64,000 nt of DNA, taken from Euclidia mi (taxonomy: Eukaryota; Arthropoda; Insecta; Lepidoptera; Erebidae). The DNA lies in assembly GCA_944739405.2 (NCBI GenBank), contig OX123187.2:79840450-79904449 (forward strand), read 5' to 3'. Position 1 is the first letter of the stretch. Each line of letters starts with the position of its first letter. Below, piece by piece: positions 56,773 through 64,000 of the stretch. Both the position numbers and the translations under genes were made by a program. Under the pieces are notes generated by a model. That model was not told the origin of the DNA. It did no database searches and saw nothing but the letters and a program-made list of their open reading frames with translations.

Positions 56773-57472
56773 TGTCTGCGCTGCATAAACGCCTGATCAT
56801 TTTAAATGGCATCAAGTTACTCGTTTAAGTAATACTGTACCTGACTCCTAAATTTATTTTACTTACACCCGCACATATTTTTGTTATTCGATTTCTAAAT
56901 TTGTTACGCTAGCATCAAGACGTAAAAAACTGCGAATCATTGTAATAATGTCAAATAACCAAGATTAAAGCTGTTATCAACGGAATCTGAGGTTTTCATT
57001 ACAAAACTTTGTCTACTTCTTCTTAATCGTTTCCCCACTGTTGAGGATCGTGACTCCTTTTTAGGCGATTGATGGTTTCCTTCCAACTGATCCGGTCTGT
57101 CGCTCGGTGAAGGGCGATGCTGACAGGTAGCTCCAGGTGTTCGGGGATTTGGTCCGACCATCTTTTTGGACTTCGACCTCTGGGTCTTTTGCCTTCGATC
57201 TTGCCCGTCACTACCAGTTTATCTAAATTATTGGCCTCTCTTCGTGCGATATGACCAAAATAGCTTATGACACGGTGTAGACAAATCGAGGATAGACGTT
57301 GGGTGTTCTCTAATTTAAGTTCCTTAAGGACAGACACGTTTGTGCGGTGGGCTGTCCAAGGAATCCTCAGCAGGCGCCGCCAGCACCACATTTCAAAGGC
57401 GTCGATCCTCTGCCTGTCAGCGGCTTTGAGCGTCCAGGTTTCAGCCCTATACACTTTGTCTACTATTACACA
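56773..57472 (+). repeat. 3' LTR of BEL/Pao element, interrupted by RTE
   Basis: LTR sequence at 56,773-57,016 and 57,453-57,472 (the 11-bp duplicated target included). Without the insertion it is 253 bp, as in the 5' LTR, and ends in 'ttacaca'. Confidence 0.94.
57017..57452 (-). mobile_element. 5'-truncated RTE-type LINE in the BEL 3' LTR
   Basis: The minus-strand frame carries 'ETWTLKAADRQRIDAFEMWC', then 'FGHIARREANNLDKLVVTG' and 'RPRGRSPKRWSDQI'. This is the C-terminal part of an RTE-clade ORF2, downstream of the RT. It ends in GAAGAAG at 57,017. The 11-bp duplication 'actttgtctac' flanks it at 57,006-57,016 and 57,453-57,463, the second in the continuing LTR. It is the youngest layer of the cluster visible here. 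Confidence 0.93.
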
Positions 57473-57477
57473 ATCTT

Positions 57478-58810
57478 TCATAAACAAATTTGGCTGCAAG
57501 GAATTGCCTGCGCAGGAAAAGAGGGGGATCGCCACTCTCTACATGAAGACCATTAATCGGTGTGGATCTCATGCAGCCTAGAACTATGCGTAGACTCTTC
57601 GACTGAATGGAGTCTAGTTTAGCCATTGCTGCACTTTACTGCAGGGTTCCAGCAAAAATGTACCATAGTCTAACAAACTTCTGATAGTTGCGTTGTATAT
57701 GAGTTTAAGGGTGAAAGGATGCGCTCCCCACCAAACACCCGCAAGCGCACGAAGCATGTTTAGATTTTTCTCTAATTTGTTTACAACATAGTTAATATGA
57801 GAAGCGCCAGATAGTTTTGAGTCCAAGATAATACCTAAAAATTTGACATTGTCCTCGAACTTTATGGGAGAACCTTCAATCTCAAAGTAAAGCCTTGGGA
57901 GTATTCTCTTACGAGAGAAGACTACAGCCGAGCTTTTAGCAGGTGAAAGGCTGAGTTTATGGGAGTTGAGCCATTGGTTTAGGGAGTTGAGGGATATCTG
58001 CATGGATTCCTGAGCATCAGCAATTGACGCTTTCTGTTAACATAAACATATGTCATCGGCGTATTGTAGGATATGGCAGTCGATGTTGAGAGACCTATGC
58101 AAATCTGACGTGTAAATACTATATATTAAGGGGCTCAATACCGAACCTTGTGGAAGACCGCGCCAAACAGTTCTCGGGTCAATATTATCACCTGAACAGT
58201 TTAACTTGACTTTACGGTCTGAAAGGAGGTTGCAGATACAATTCAGCATTCTTGGCGGTATACTCAGCTGACGTAGCTTACTTCTGAGTACAGCAAGAAG
58301 TACATTGTCGTAAGCTGCTGAAATGTCCAAAAAGATCGCAAGCACCGATTCATTCTTGCTAAATGCAATCCGAATATCTGTCATCAGGATGCTGATACTA
58401 TCCATGGTACAAGAACCCCTACGAAAACCATATTGAGAATTAGCTAGGAGGCCTTGGTTTTCAACATACCACTCTAGTCTGTTTTTAATAAGATGCTCGA
58501 AAATTTTACAAAGTACCGGAGAGAACGCGACTTGCCGGAAATGGTCTGGGAAATTAGGAGATTTACCGGGTTTTAAAATGGGAATGATCAGCTGTGTCTT
58601 CCATATGTCCGGAATATAATTAGGAGTGAAGCAGGTATTAATTTAAAAGGAATTCGCGGCTCCGAGGGCTAAGCCTTTTATAAAATGAGTAAGGGAAACC
58701 ATCGACTCCAGGGGCGGAATCACGAACATACTTGAGGACGGCTTCCAAGTTCTGTAAGGTAAAAGGAGCATCTAAAGGGTCATTGGAGACATTATCTGCA
58801 GTCAGCGGGA
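57478..58810 (-). pseudogene. I-type LINE reverse transcriptase
   Basis: Minus-strand frames in order: 'DSAPGVDGFPYSFYKRLS' (about 58,730), 'SQYGFRRGSSCTMDSISIL' (about 58,440), 'VLAIFLDISAAYDNVLLAVL' (about 58,345, Asp), 'RGLPQGSVLSPLIYSIYTSD' (about 58,160), 'LQYADDICLC' (about 58,065, Asp pair, followed by a stop), and 'VKFLGIILDSKLSGASHINY' (about 57,855) with the thumb ending near 57,614. Several stops and shifts separate the parts (59-kb, 58.6-kb and 58.03-kb areas). The sequence continues to 57,478, the edge of the BEL/Pao insertion. Confidence 0.87.
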
Positions 58811-58820
58811 GTTCATCCTG

Positions 58821-59960
58821 TTAAGGGACAAAGAAAGGGGCAAGTTTATTGAAGAAGAGAGAAGCCAAATCTGGAAAGATTGGAGAATATTTCACAGGGG
58901 AGCAGTCGCGACTATACTTCTTAAAATTCTGCCACACAAATGTAGAAGGGGTTGTTGGAGAAAGGGATGCACAAAACTTTTTCCAGCCCTCACGTTTTTT
59001 CCTTTTAAAAAGGCGTCTGTATCGTGCAACAGTCCGATTATACTCGATAAAATTTTGGAATGTCATGTTGTTAACATAAGTTAGTTCAGCAGCATTTCGG
59101 GCTTTGATGATTTGAGTACAATCCCGGTCCCACCAGTGGGGAGAGGCTATCTTACCTGAAGCTGCATTCTTATGAGGAATGCTAGCCTCGGCTGCGGAAG
59201 AAATACACTCGTAAAATTGCAATAAACAGTGGTCAATGTTGGTATTAGAAACACTAGGAAGAGAGGGAATTTTGTCCTGCATGATTTGTTTATACAAATC
59301 CCAGTCAGCATCTGCCAAACTGTATTTCAAAATGGGATTATTGTCTCTCTGGGGTAGGTACCTTCTAACTAAAGTAATGCTAATAGGATAGTGGTCACTG
59401 CCATAACATAAATTTAGACGTTTCCAGTCCAGCTGTGCAGAAAGATTGGAGGAACATAGAGACAAATCAACACAACTCTTCACTTGACCAATTCTTGGTA
59501 CACGTGTTGCTGACCCATCATTCAGGACAAATAATCCTCTGTCATCTATTAAGTCAACCAATTCATTGCCTGCACTGTCATTGTGAACAGAACCCCATAG
59601 ACTGTGGTGGCAGTTAAAGTCACCTAGCAGAATGATAGATTTAAAGAGAACACAGATGTTGTGGAGAAACTGAAAACTTGTAGTATTTGGTTAACTCCAA
59701 CAGCATCAATCTCATTCCCATGACTAGGTAAGGAAAGAGGAGAAGAAGGGCATAAGTTGCTAACAAGGATAGCAGCCCTTCCATAACCATCAGGGCGGTC
59801 ATGACGGAACGTGCTGTATCCCGAAAAATTTAAATTTTTGGTTCAGCTAAGGCAATAATTACAGGTTTATGTGTATAATAAGGTGGGAAATCTCATGTCT
59901 TTTTGGTATGGCGCTCCTGACATTCCACTGTAGGCAATGTAGGGCCATAGTTACGGAATT
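58821..59960 (-). pseudogene. I-type LINE endonuclease (APE-like)
   Basis: Frames 59,561-58,821 and, upstream in other phases, 59,960-59,562 contain 'IILLGDFNCHHSLWGS' (about 59,630, Asp and Asn of the catalytic site) and 'YGSDHYPISITL' (about 59,400, the catalytic Asp-His pair). 'HWWDRDCTQIIKARN' (about 59,140) and 'RYRRLFKRKKREGWKKF' follow, the usual linker before the RT. The enzyme nicks one target strand to prime reverse transcription. The first part (59,660-59,960) has several stops and frame changes. Confidence 0.85.
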
Positions 59961-60080
59961 TAATGAGGTTTACAAATTCATTGGCAACGTTGTCCGGTAA
60001 ACAATTTTTTAAAAGAAAAGAGGAAAAAGAAGAGTATAAATTACTAATTTCTATGGTAACAGGGTCATTAGAAGGAACGG

Positions 60081-60895
60081 TTAATTGGGAGGGATTATTG
60101 AGAGCACAACCATTGGTGGAAGGATTAAATGAATAATTGTTAAGAATGCTTTCATGAGCTCTGCGGTCACAACCAGGCGAAAGTTGAGGACGGGGCTTGG
60201 GTTTGGAGAAAGTGGTTTTTCTGTATGAAATAACATTAGGGGATTGGTGAAGAGATTTAAGGTGGAAGGTAATTGAGTGAGATTATTGAAATTAGGAGAC
60301 TGAGGAAGAGTAGGAGGGTATGATGAGGAAACAGCAGCATATGACCTATAAGAGGGGGAAAACTTTTTGGAAGCTTCTTCATAAGATAAGCACTCCTCAG
60401 CCTCAGCCATACAGAGCTTAATATTCTTTTGTCTTATAAACTCTGGACAATCCTTACTGGTAGCAAAATGTGGACCAGTGCAATACAGACAGATAGTGTC
60501 CTCAAAGGAGCAACCATCACCAAAGTGTTCCTCACCACAGCGGAAACACCGAGGTTTGGAACGACATTTGGATCTGGTATGACCAAATCTACAACACCCG
60601 TAACATTTAATGGTAGGAAATTGGTATAAATCCACCGGTAGGGAGTTGTAACAGCAGAATACTCGCTTGGGCAGGGATTGAACATCAACAGTGATGACTA
60701 CCGAGAGAGTCGGTTTCCATTCTACAGATCCTTCAGTTCTAACCTTGAGGTTGAGTCGCCTAACCTTAAGAATTGGACAGGGGGATATTAGGTTCTCAGC
60801 AATCTCCTCTTCAGACCACTCAATAGGCACCCCTTTTACAACACCCATTCTTGTTATGTTGTAACTTGGAATTGAGGTAACATAACCTTTAGCAA
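60081..60895 (-). CDS. I-type LINE ORF1, C-terminal part with zinc knuckles
   Basis: 255 codons from 60,848, and the coding sequence extends upstream to about 60,895 in the same frame ('YVTSIPSYNITRMGVVKGV'). Three CCHC-type knuckles follow the RNA-binding-like fold: 'CYGCCRFGHTRSKC', 'CFRCGEEHFGDGC' and 'CLYCTGPHFATSKDC'. ORF1 binds LINE RNA. The final third is Pro/Ser/Asn-rich. The N-terminal part of ORF1 is at 61,473-62,012; a block of about 570 bp separates them. Confidence 0.85.
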
Positions 60896-61472
60896 GTATC
60901 TCTGTTTGAAATAGAAATATTGTTTGTGATAGGTCAAGTCGATTATATCGATTTAGTAACGTTTAGTTTAGTCTATTGTAAATTTTGTGTATGGTCACAC
61001 TGAACTGTCAACTTCCGTTCTTGCTTTGAAAAATTAACACGCCGTTTTGGTCTCTCTCGCGTGGAATATTGTAATAAAATTGGAACCCGATTGAGTGCCT
61101 TCTTTAATCAACTGGCATCGGTTATTTGTGATAAAAGATAAGTTGTATCTTAATGAACATTTGTGAAATATAGAACTTTGTAAAACACGTGTGTGAATTC
61201 CTGTTTGGTGCCTGGAGTAGGACTTCGCCGAATTGGACACTGGTATTTATTCGATTCTCTTGTTATTTTGGCCAAAATTATGAGTTAATCTTATAGGTCC
61301 ACTCAAGAGCATCAGTGAAGATATCAGGTGAGTTAAAACATCTTATTAATATTAGTTGTGATTCGCTGTGCAACGCAGTGCATTGTGTCTGGATCCTTGT
61401 CTATCGTGGTCAGGTAGATGTATTACAGCTTCCACTGCGCACTTTGAAAATCCCTGCCTGCCTGCGGTAATT
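60896..61472. other. Unidentified insertion block in LINE ORF1
   Basis: About 575 bp with no coding frame that continues ORF1. It has 'cctgcctgcctgcggtaa' near its right end. It interrupts ORF1 after 'FLNNSEIV' (minus-strand reading) and before 'YVTSIPSYN'. It may be a separate mobile element, a piece of another LINE 5' region or an intron-like sequence. A clear target duplication was not seen. Confidence 0.45.
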
Positions 61473-61976
61473 CTAGACAATCTCAGAGTTATTTAAAAAT
61501 GCATTCGCATCTTCTGGAGTTTTAGACTCTACAGAGATCTTGTTTCGGCCTACTTTTTTAACTCCATCAGGAAGTATATCTTTAATTTTTAGTTTCAACA
61601 ACAGCTGCCCAAGCTTCACCGGGTGGATGGAGGTACCAGAGGAAGTGTCATCAGACTTTAATGAGGCCTGAACTACAAATGGAGCCGAGTCCCTGGTCGA
61701 ATATCGAGACCGACTGTAGGAAGAAGGGGACGCTAGGTTCTGCTCATTGTAAGTATTAGGTTTTTTAGGAGGGGGAGGGCCATCACTGTCTACAATGCGT
61801 TTACGGGCACGGTTTTCTATGTCCTCAAAGGACGATAACGGCACGGATAAGCCTGGGGAATACGGGAATAGGTCCTGGGAGGTATTTGTAGTAGGAATTT
61901 GTTGGGGTAGGTTGGAGTTACTTTGCGAAGTGCCAGGATCGGGCGGACGTCCATGAAGTTCAAAATCAACTTCCAT
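61473..61976 (-). CDS. I-type LINE ORF1, N-terminal part
   Basis: The likely start is the second Met ('MEVDFELHGRPPD'), at about 61,976; an upstream in-frame ATG lies at 62,012. The protein is Pro/Ser/Thr-rich with a basic patch ('RARKRIVDSDGPPPPKK') and then a start of a fold ('KLGQLLLKLKIKDILPDGVK'). It ends at 61,473 in a stop at the border of the unidentified block. Together with 60,081-60,895 it formed one ORF1. Confidence 0.75.
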   Translation of the reverse strand: MEVDFELHGRPPDPGTSQSNSNLPQQIPTTNTSQDLFPYSPGLSVPLSSFEDIENRARKRIVDSDGPPPPKKPNTYNEQNLASPSSYSRSRYSTRDSAPFVVQASLKSDDTSSGTSIHPVKLGQLLLKLKIKDILPDGVKKVGRNKISVESKTPEDANAFLNNSEIV

Positions 61977-62089
61977 GGTCGCAACCTCTCCACATGCCGC
62001 AATAAAACACAAATAAACTTACCAAACAGGTAACAAATAATCACACAACAAAAAAAACAAACACAGACACGAAATTGACACAGAAAATA

Positions 62090-62474
62090 CATACATACAT
62101 ATCGTCACGCCTTTTATCCCCGAAGGGGTAGGCAGAGGTGTATTTCTACACCCACTTTTCGCCAGATATACTTTAGTCCCACGTAATAAGGTGCGAGCCT
62201 GTTGCCGTACCGGGCACATTTCCAGAGTCCGTGCTGCTACTGAGAATTTCGTGACAGAAAAACCCAATAACACTGCCCGACCCAGGCATCGAACCCGGGA
62301 CCTCCCGATCCCACGCGCACATTTATGCCGCGAGACCAATGAGGCAGTCGTATAGAGTTTTATGTCGAGTTTTCCGTCTCTACGCAAAGATGGTATTTGC
62401 ATCGTGTTATCCCTTAGTCGCCTCTTACGACACCCACGGGAAGATAGGGGGTGGTGACACTTGTATTCTATTGT
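62090..62474 (-). mobile_element. SINE inserted in the LINE 5' region
   Basis: A second copy of the SINE at 12,606-13,020, in the same orientation and lacking about 28 bp of the 5' head. The 12-bp duplication 'acacagaaaata' flanks it (62,078-62,089 and 62,475-62,486), so insertion was into the LINE after that element arrived. Confidence 0.93.
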
Positions 62475-62509
62475 ACACAGAAAATAACACCAAAATTGAG
62501 TGACTCAGC

Positions 62510-63104
62510 CTAAGGAAAACAAATTAAACGCTCCACATGTGCTTGCATTGTTACAAATTATACGCAATTGACAAGTAGCGCAGCATGTTGTTAGCCAGCT
62601 ATTCGGCGTGTATAACTCAATCCATTCTTGTTTGCATGGCGCAGTTAGTATATCACACGGCGGACTTGTGCGATGCGACAGCAACTTTGCTTCACACGGT
62701 ACGCTGTTGCTATGTAGACCATATGACGGCAAGTTTTTATTACAAAGAAATATGTTTTCCTTTTGCTGCGTACAATGCTTGAACTCATCTTCAGACATAG
62801 AGATGTAAATGTTTTTCTTCAGGCTGACAGTGATGTACTTCAACGATATTTGTATATATGTAGCTCCTTGATTTGACTTAACCGGTAACGGTATAGCTCG
62901 GTATAGAGTAAAATCTTCGATAGACACGAGCGGGATATGGAATTCAAACAGAAAATAGTTCTCTGTGACTCGCGCCTTCACATTGACCACGTCCTTGATA
63001 CATGTCCTTGATATTTTCTTTGTAGTTTTCTACAGGTAAGGAAACTGTTTTGGGCAGACTTCCAGATATTTCACTCAGTTGTTGTATCAAATGAAGTGGA
63101 ATGA
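62510..63104 (-). pseudogene. Errantivirus-like envelope gene, middle part
   Basis: The frame of 62,990-62,505 and a short stretch of another frame (about 63,110-62,998) continue the envelope protein of the next entry. Two frame breaks lie at about 63,105 and about 62,997; the second coincides with a small tandem duplication of 13 bp ('atgtatcaaggac' region). The protein segment is rich in Cys ('CTQQKENIFLC', 'CCATCQLRIIC'), as expected for the lower part of the ectodomain. The LINE insertion cuts it at about 62,510; the remaining part is at 48,288-49,060. Confidence 0.75.
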
Positions 63105-63989
63105 TCAATGCACATCAATGTGACCTTGATACATGTTGGTTAGTGTACTAAACAGCATTTCTTGGAATGTTCTAAGGCTGTTAATCAATAGATATGCTGT
63201 TAGCGAGGCGGAGTTGATGTAAGTAGAAGCCGAAATTATTTCCATTTCAGACTCGATGGATGCTATATTCTTGTTGGTTTGGTTAACAAAACTGTCCATG
63301 AGATCAAACTGACGTCGAATATTGCATTCACTTTTCCTTAAGATTTCATTTTGAAGCTCCACGATAGTAGTTTGGTTTTTAATTAGGTCTAACATATACT
63401 TTTCGTTGTCTCGGAGTGAGTCGATGTCCTTTTCATATTTATCAGCGAAATTTTGTTCCAGTATTCCAAATAAGCTATTAGCAAGGTAACCGACTCCGTC
63501 TATCAAACCTCGTTTCTTTCTGTTGCTAAGGTGTTTGTGAGGATGTATCAGTATAGAATTGTAATAAGTGAGTAGTTCCATCTCATGTTCAAGTTGTTCC
63601 ATTGTCGCCATGCAGTTTTGTAACTTCGTTTGATAGCAAACATTCTTCAAATTATCAAAGTATGTTTTGATACGTTGAGCTCCTTGCCAGTAGGTAGTAA
63701 GGTTGTAATACATTAGTAAAGTCCATTCGTCATGTACAGTCTGCACTTTGCCGATAGCGTCGCCGTCGTAGTAAACAGGCCGCTCGTGTTCTAAGCTCGT
63801 TATCTGAGCACCAGGTGTGTTGCGCGCGCCCACAATAGCGCCGTCTGAACTTGATACTAATGTAAACAAAGTCATAGTGGTGAGAACTAATGACTGGAAT
63901 GATAACTTTTTCTTTGGCCGCTGATAAGCAGCTTTATTTTCTTTATGAGAATTTATATGATTTTCATCATCTCGAAGTTCGGAGTCCAT
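63105..63989 (-). CDS. Errantivirus-like envelope gene, 5' part
   Basis: 294 codons from ATG at 63,989. A hydrophobic segment at about residues 31-48 could be a signal peptide after a basic stretch. Residues 157-160 ('RKKR') form a furin-type cleavage site followed by a Gly-rich, hydrophobic fusion-peptide-like segment ('GLIDGVGYLANSLFG'). Long helical regions follow, as in F-like proteins of errantiviruses and baculoviruses. This would be the receptor/fusion protein of an insect retroviral element. It ends in a premature stop at the first frame break. Upstream pol sequence would lie outside the window. The product cannot be complete because of the breaks and the 13-kb insertion. Confidence 0.82.
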   Translation of the reverse strand: MDSELRDDENHINSHKENKAAYQRPKKKLSFQSLVLTTMTLFTLVSSSDGAIVGARNTPGAQITSLEHERPVYYDGDAIGKVQTVHDEWTLLMYYNLTTYWQGAQRIKTYFDNLKNVCYQTKLQNCMATMEQLEHEMELLTYYNSILIHPHKHLSNRKKRGLIDGVGYLANSLFGILEQNFADKYEKDIDSLRDNEKYMLDLIKNQTTIVELQNEILRKSECNIRRQFDLMDSFVNQTNKNIASIESEMEIISASTYINSASLTAYLLINSLRTFQEMLFSTLTNMYQGHIDVH

Positions 63990-64000
63990 GGGTAGTGGAG

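Larger units (their letters stand above)
50302..57472 (+). mobile_element. BEL/Pao LTR retrotransposon
   Basis: Full structure: 5' LTR 50,302-50,554, primer-binding site, leader, gag-pol in several frames, polypurine tract and 3' LTR 56,773-57,472 (with an RTE inserted). The 5-bp duplication 'atctt' flanks it (50,297-50,301 and 57,473-57,477). The LTRs differ at two of 253 positions, so the insertion looks recent. Gag-Pol nevertheless carries a stop and at least four frameshifts. Confidence 0.95.
49065..62510 (-). mobile_element. I-type LINE with RNase H, split by later insertions
   Basis: A minus-strand LINE running from about 62,510 (5' end) to about 49,065 (AT-rich 3' tail). Its parts in order are: gag-like ORF1 (62,012-61,473 and about 60,895-60,081), endonuclease (about 59,960-58,821), reverse transcriptase (about 58,810-57,478) and RNase H plus tail (50,296-49,119). 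Endonuclease, RT and RNase H in this order identify the I superclade. It is interrupted by a SINE, an unidentified block and a BEL/Pao element. It lies inside an envelope gene. Exact ends are approximate, and I could not find a convincing target duplication. Confidence 0.82.

Overview
The window is an AT-rich, transposon-dominated stretch of an insect genome, most likely a moth or butterfly. That assignment is inference. It rests on tRNA-derived SINEs and RTE-type tails of lepidopteran style, a BEL/Pao element, an errantivirus-like envelope gene and several arthropod-type LINE clades. I found no convincing host protein-coding gene, rRNA or functional tRNA gene. Almost everything that can be interpreted is mobile DNA, mostly broken.

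Layout. 1-6.2 kb: a decayed BEL/Pao-like LTR element (one truncated and one fuller LTR, a PBS, gag and protease traces) and LINE 3' fragments. 6.5-8.4 kb (-): a RAG1-like (Transib-type) transposase broken into several frames. 9.2-11 kb (+): a frame-broken LINE reverse transcriptase, then a (CA)n tract and a perfect 70-bp-arm hairpin at 11.4 kb. 12.6-13.0 kb: a SINE with target duplications. 13.6-17.2 kb (-): a nearly complete non-LTR retrotransposon with a C2H2 finger, an RT and a restriction-like endonuclease, interrupted by two in-frame stops. 17.2-42.7 kb: mostly unassigned AT-rich DNA scattered with SINEs, RTE tails, a hAT-type MITE with an 8-bp duplication, a 99-bp tandem array, hairpins and two copies of a TIR element.

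42.7-46.6 kb (+): a second RLE-type LINE that has lost its RT catalytic segment and is split by two later insertions. 46.6-47.4 kb (-): another LINE 3' end.

48.2-64.0 kb is a nested cluster. The oldest layer is an errantivirus-like element on the minus strand whose envelope gene runs from 63,989 leftwards and resumes at about 49,060. An I-type LINE with RNase H (minus) sits inside the envelope gene. Inside the LINE are a SINE (62,090-62,474), an unidentified block (about 60,900-61,472) and a BEL/Pao retrotransposon (50,302-57,472, plus strand, flanked by ATCTT). A 5'-truncated RTE (57,017-57,452) lies in the 3' LTR of the BEL/Pao element. The layers give a relative insertion order. The two BEL/Pao LTRs differ at only two positions, yet its coding frame is broken at least five times.

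None of the elements looks able to make all its own proteins as the sequence stands. All family names come from motifs read by eye and from recalled family features; no database search was run.
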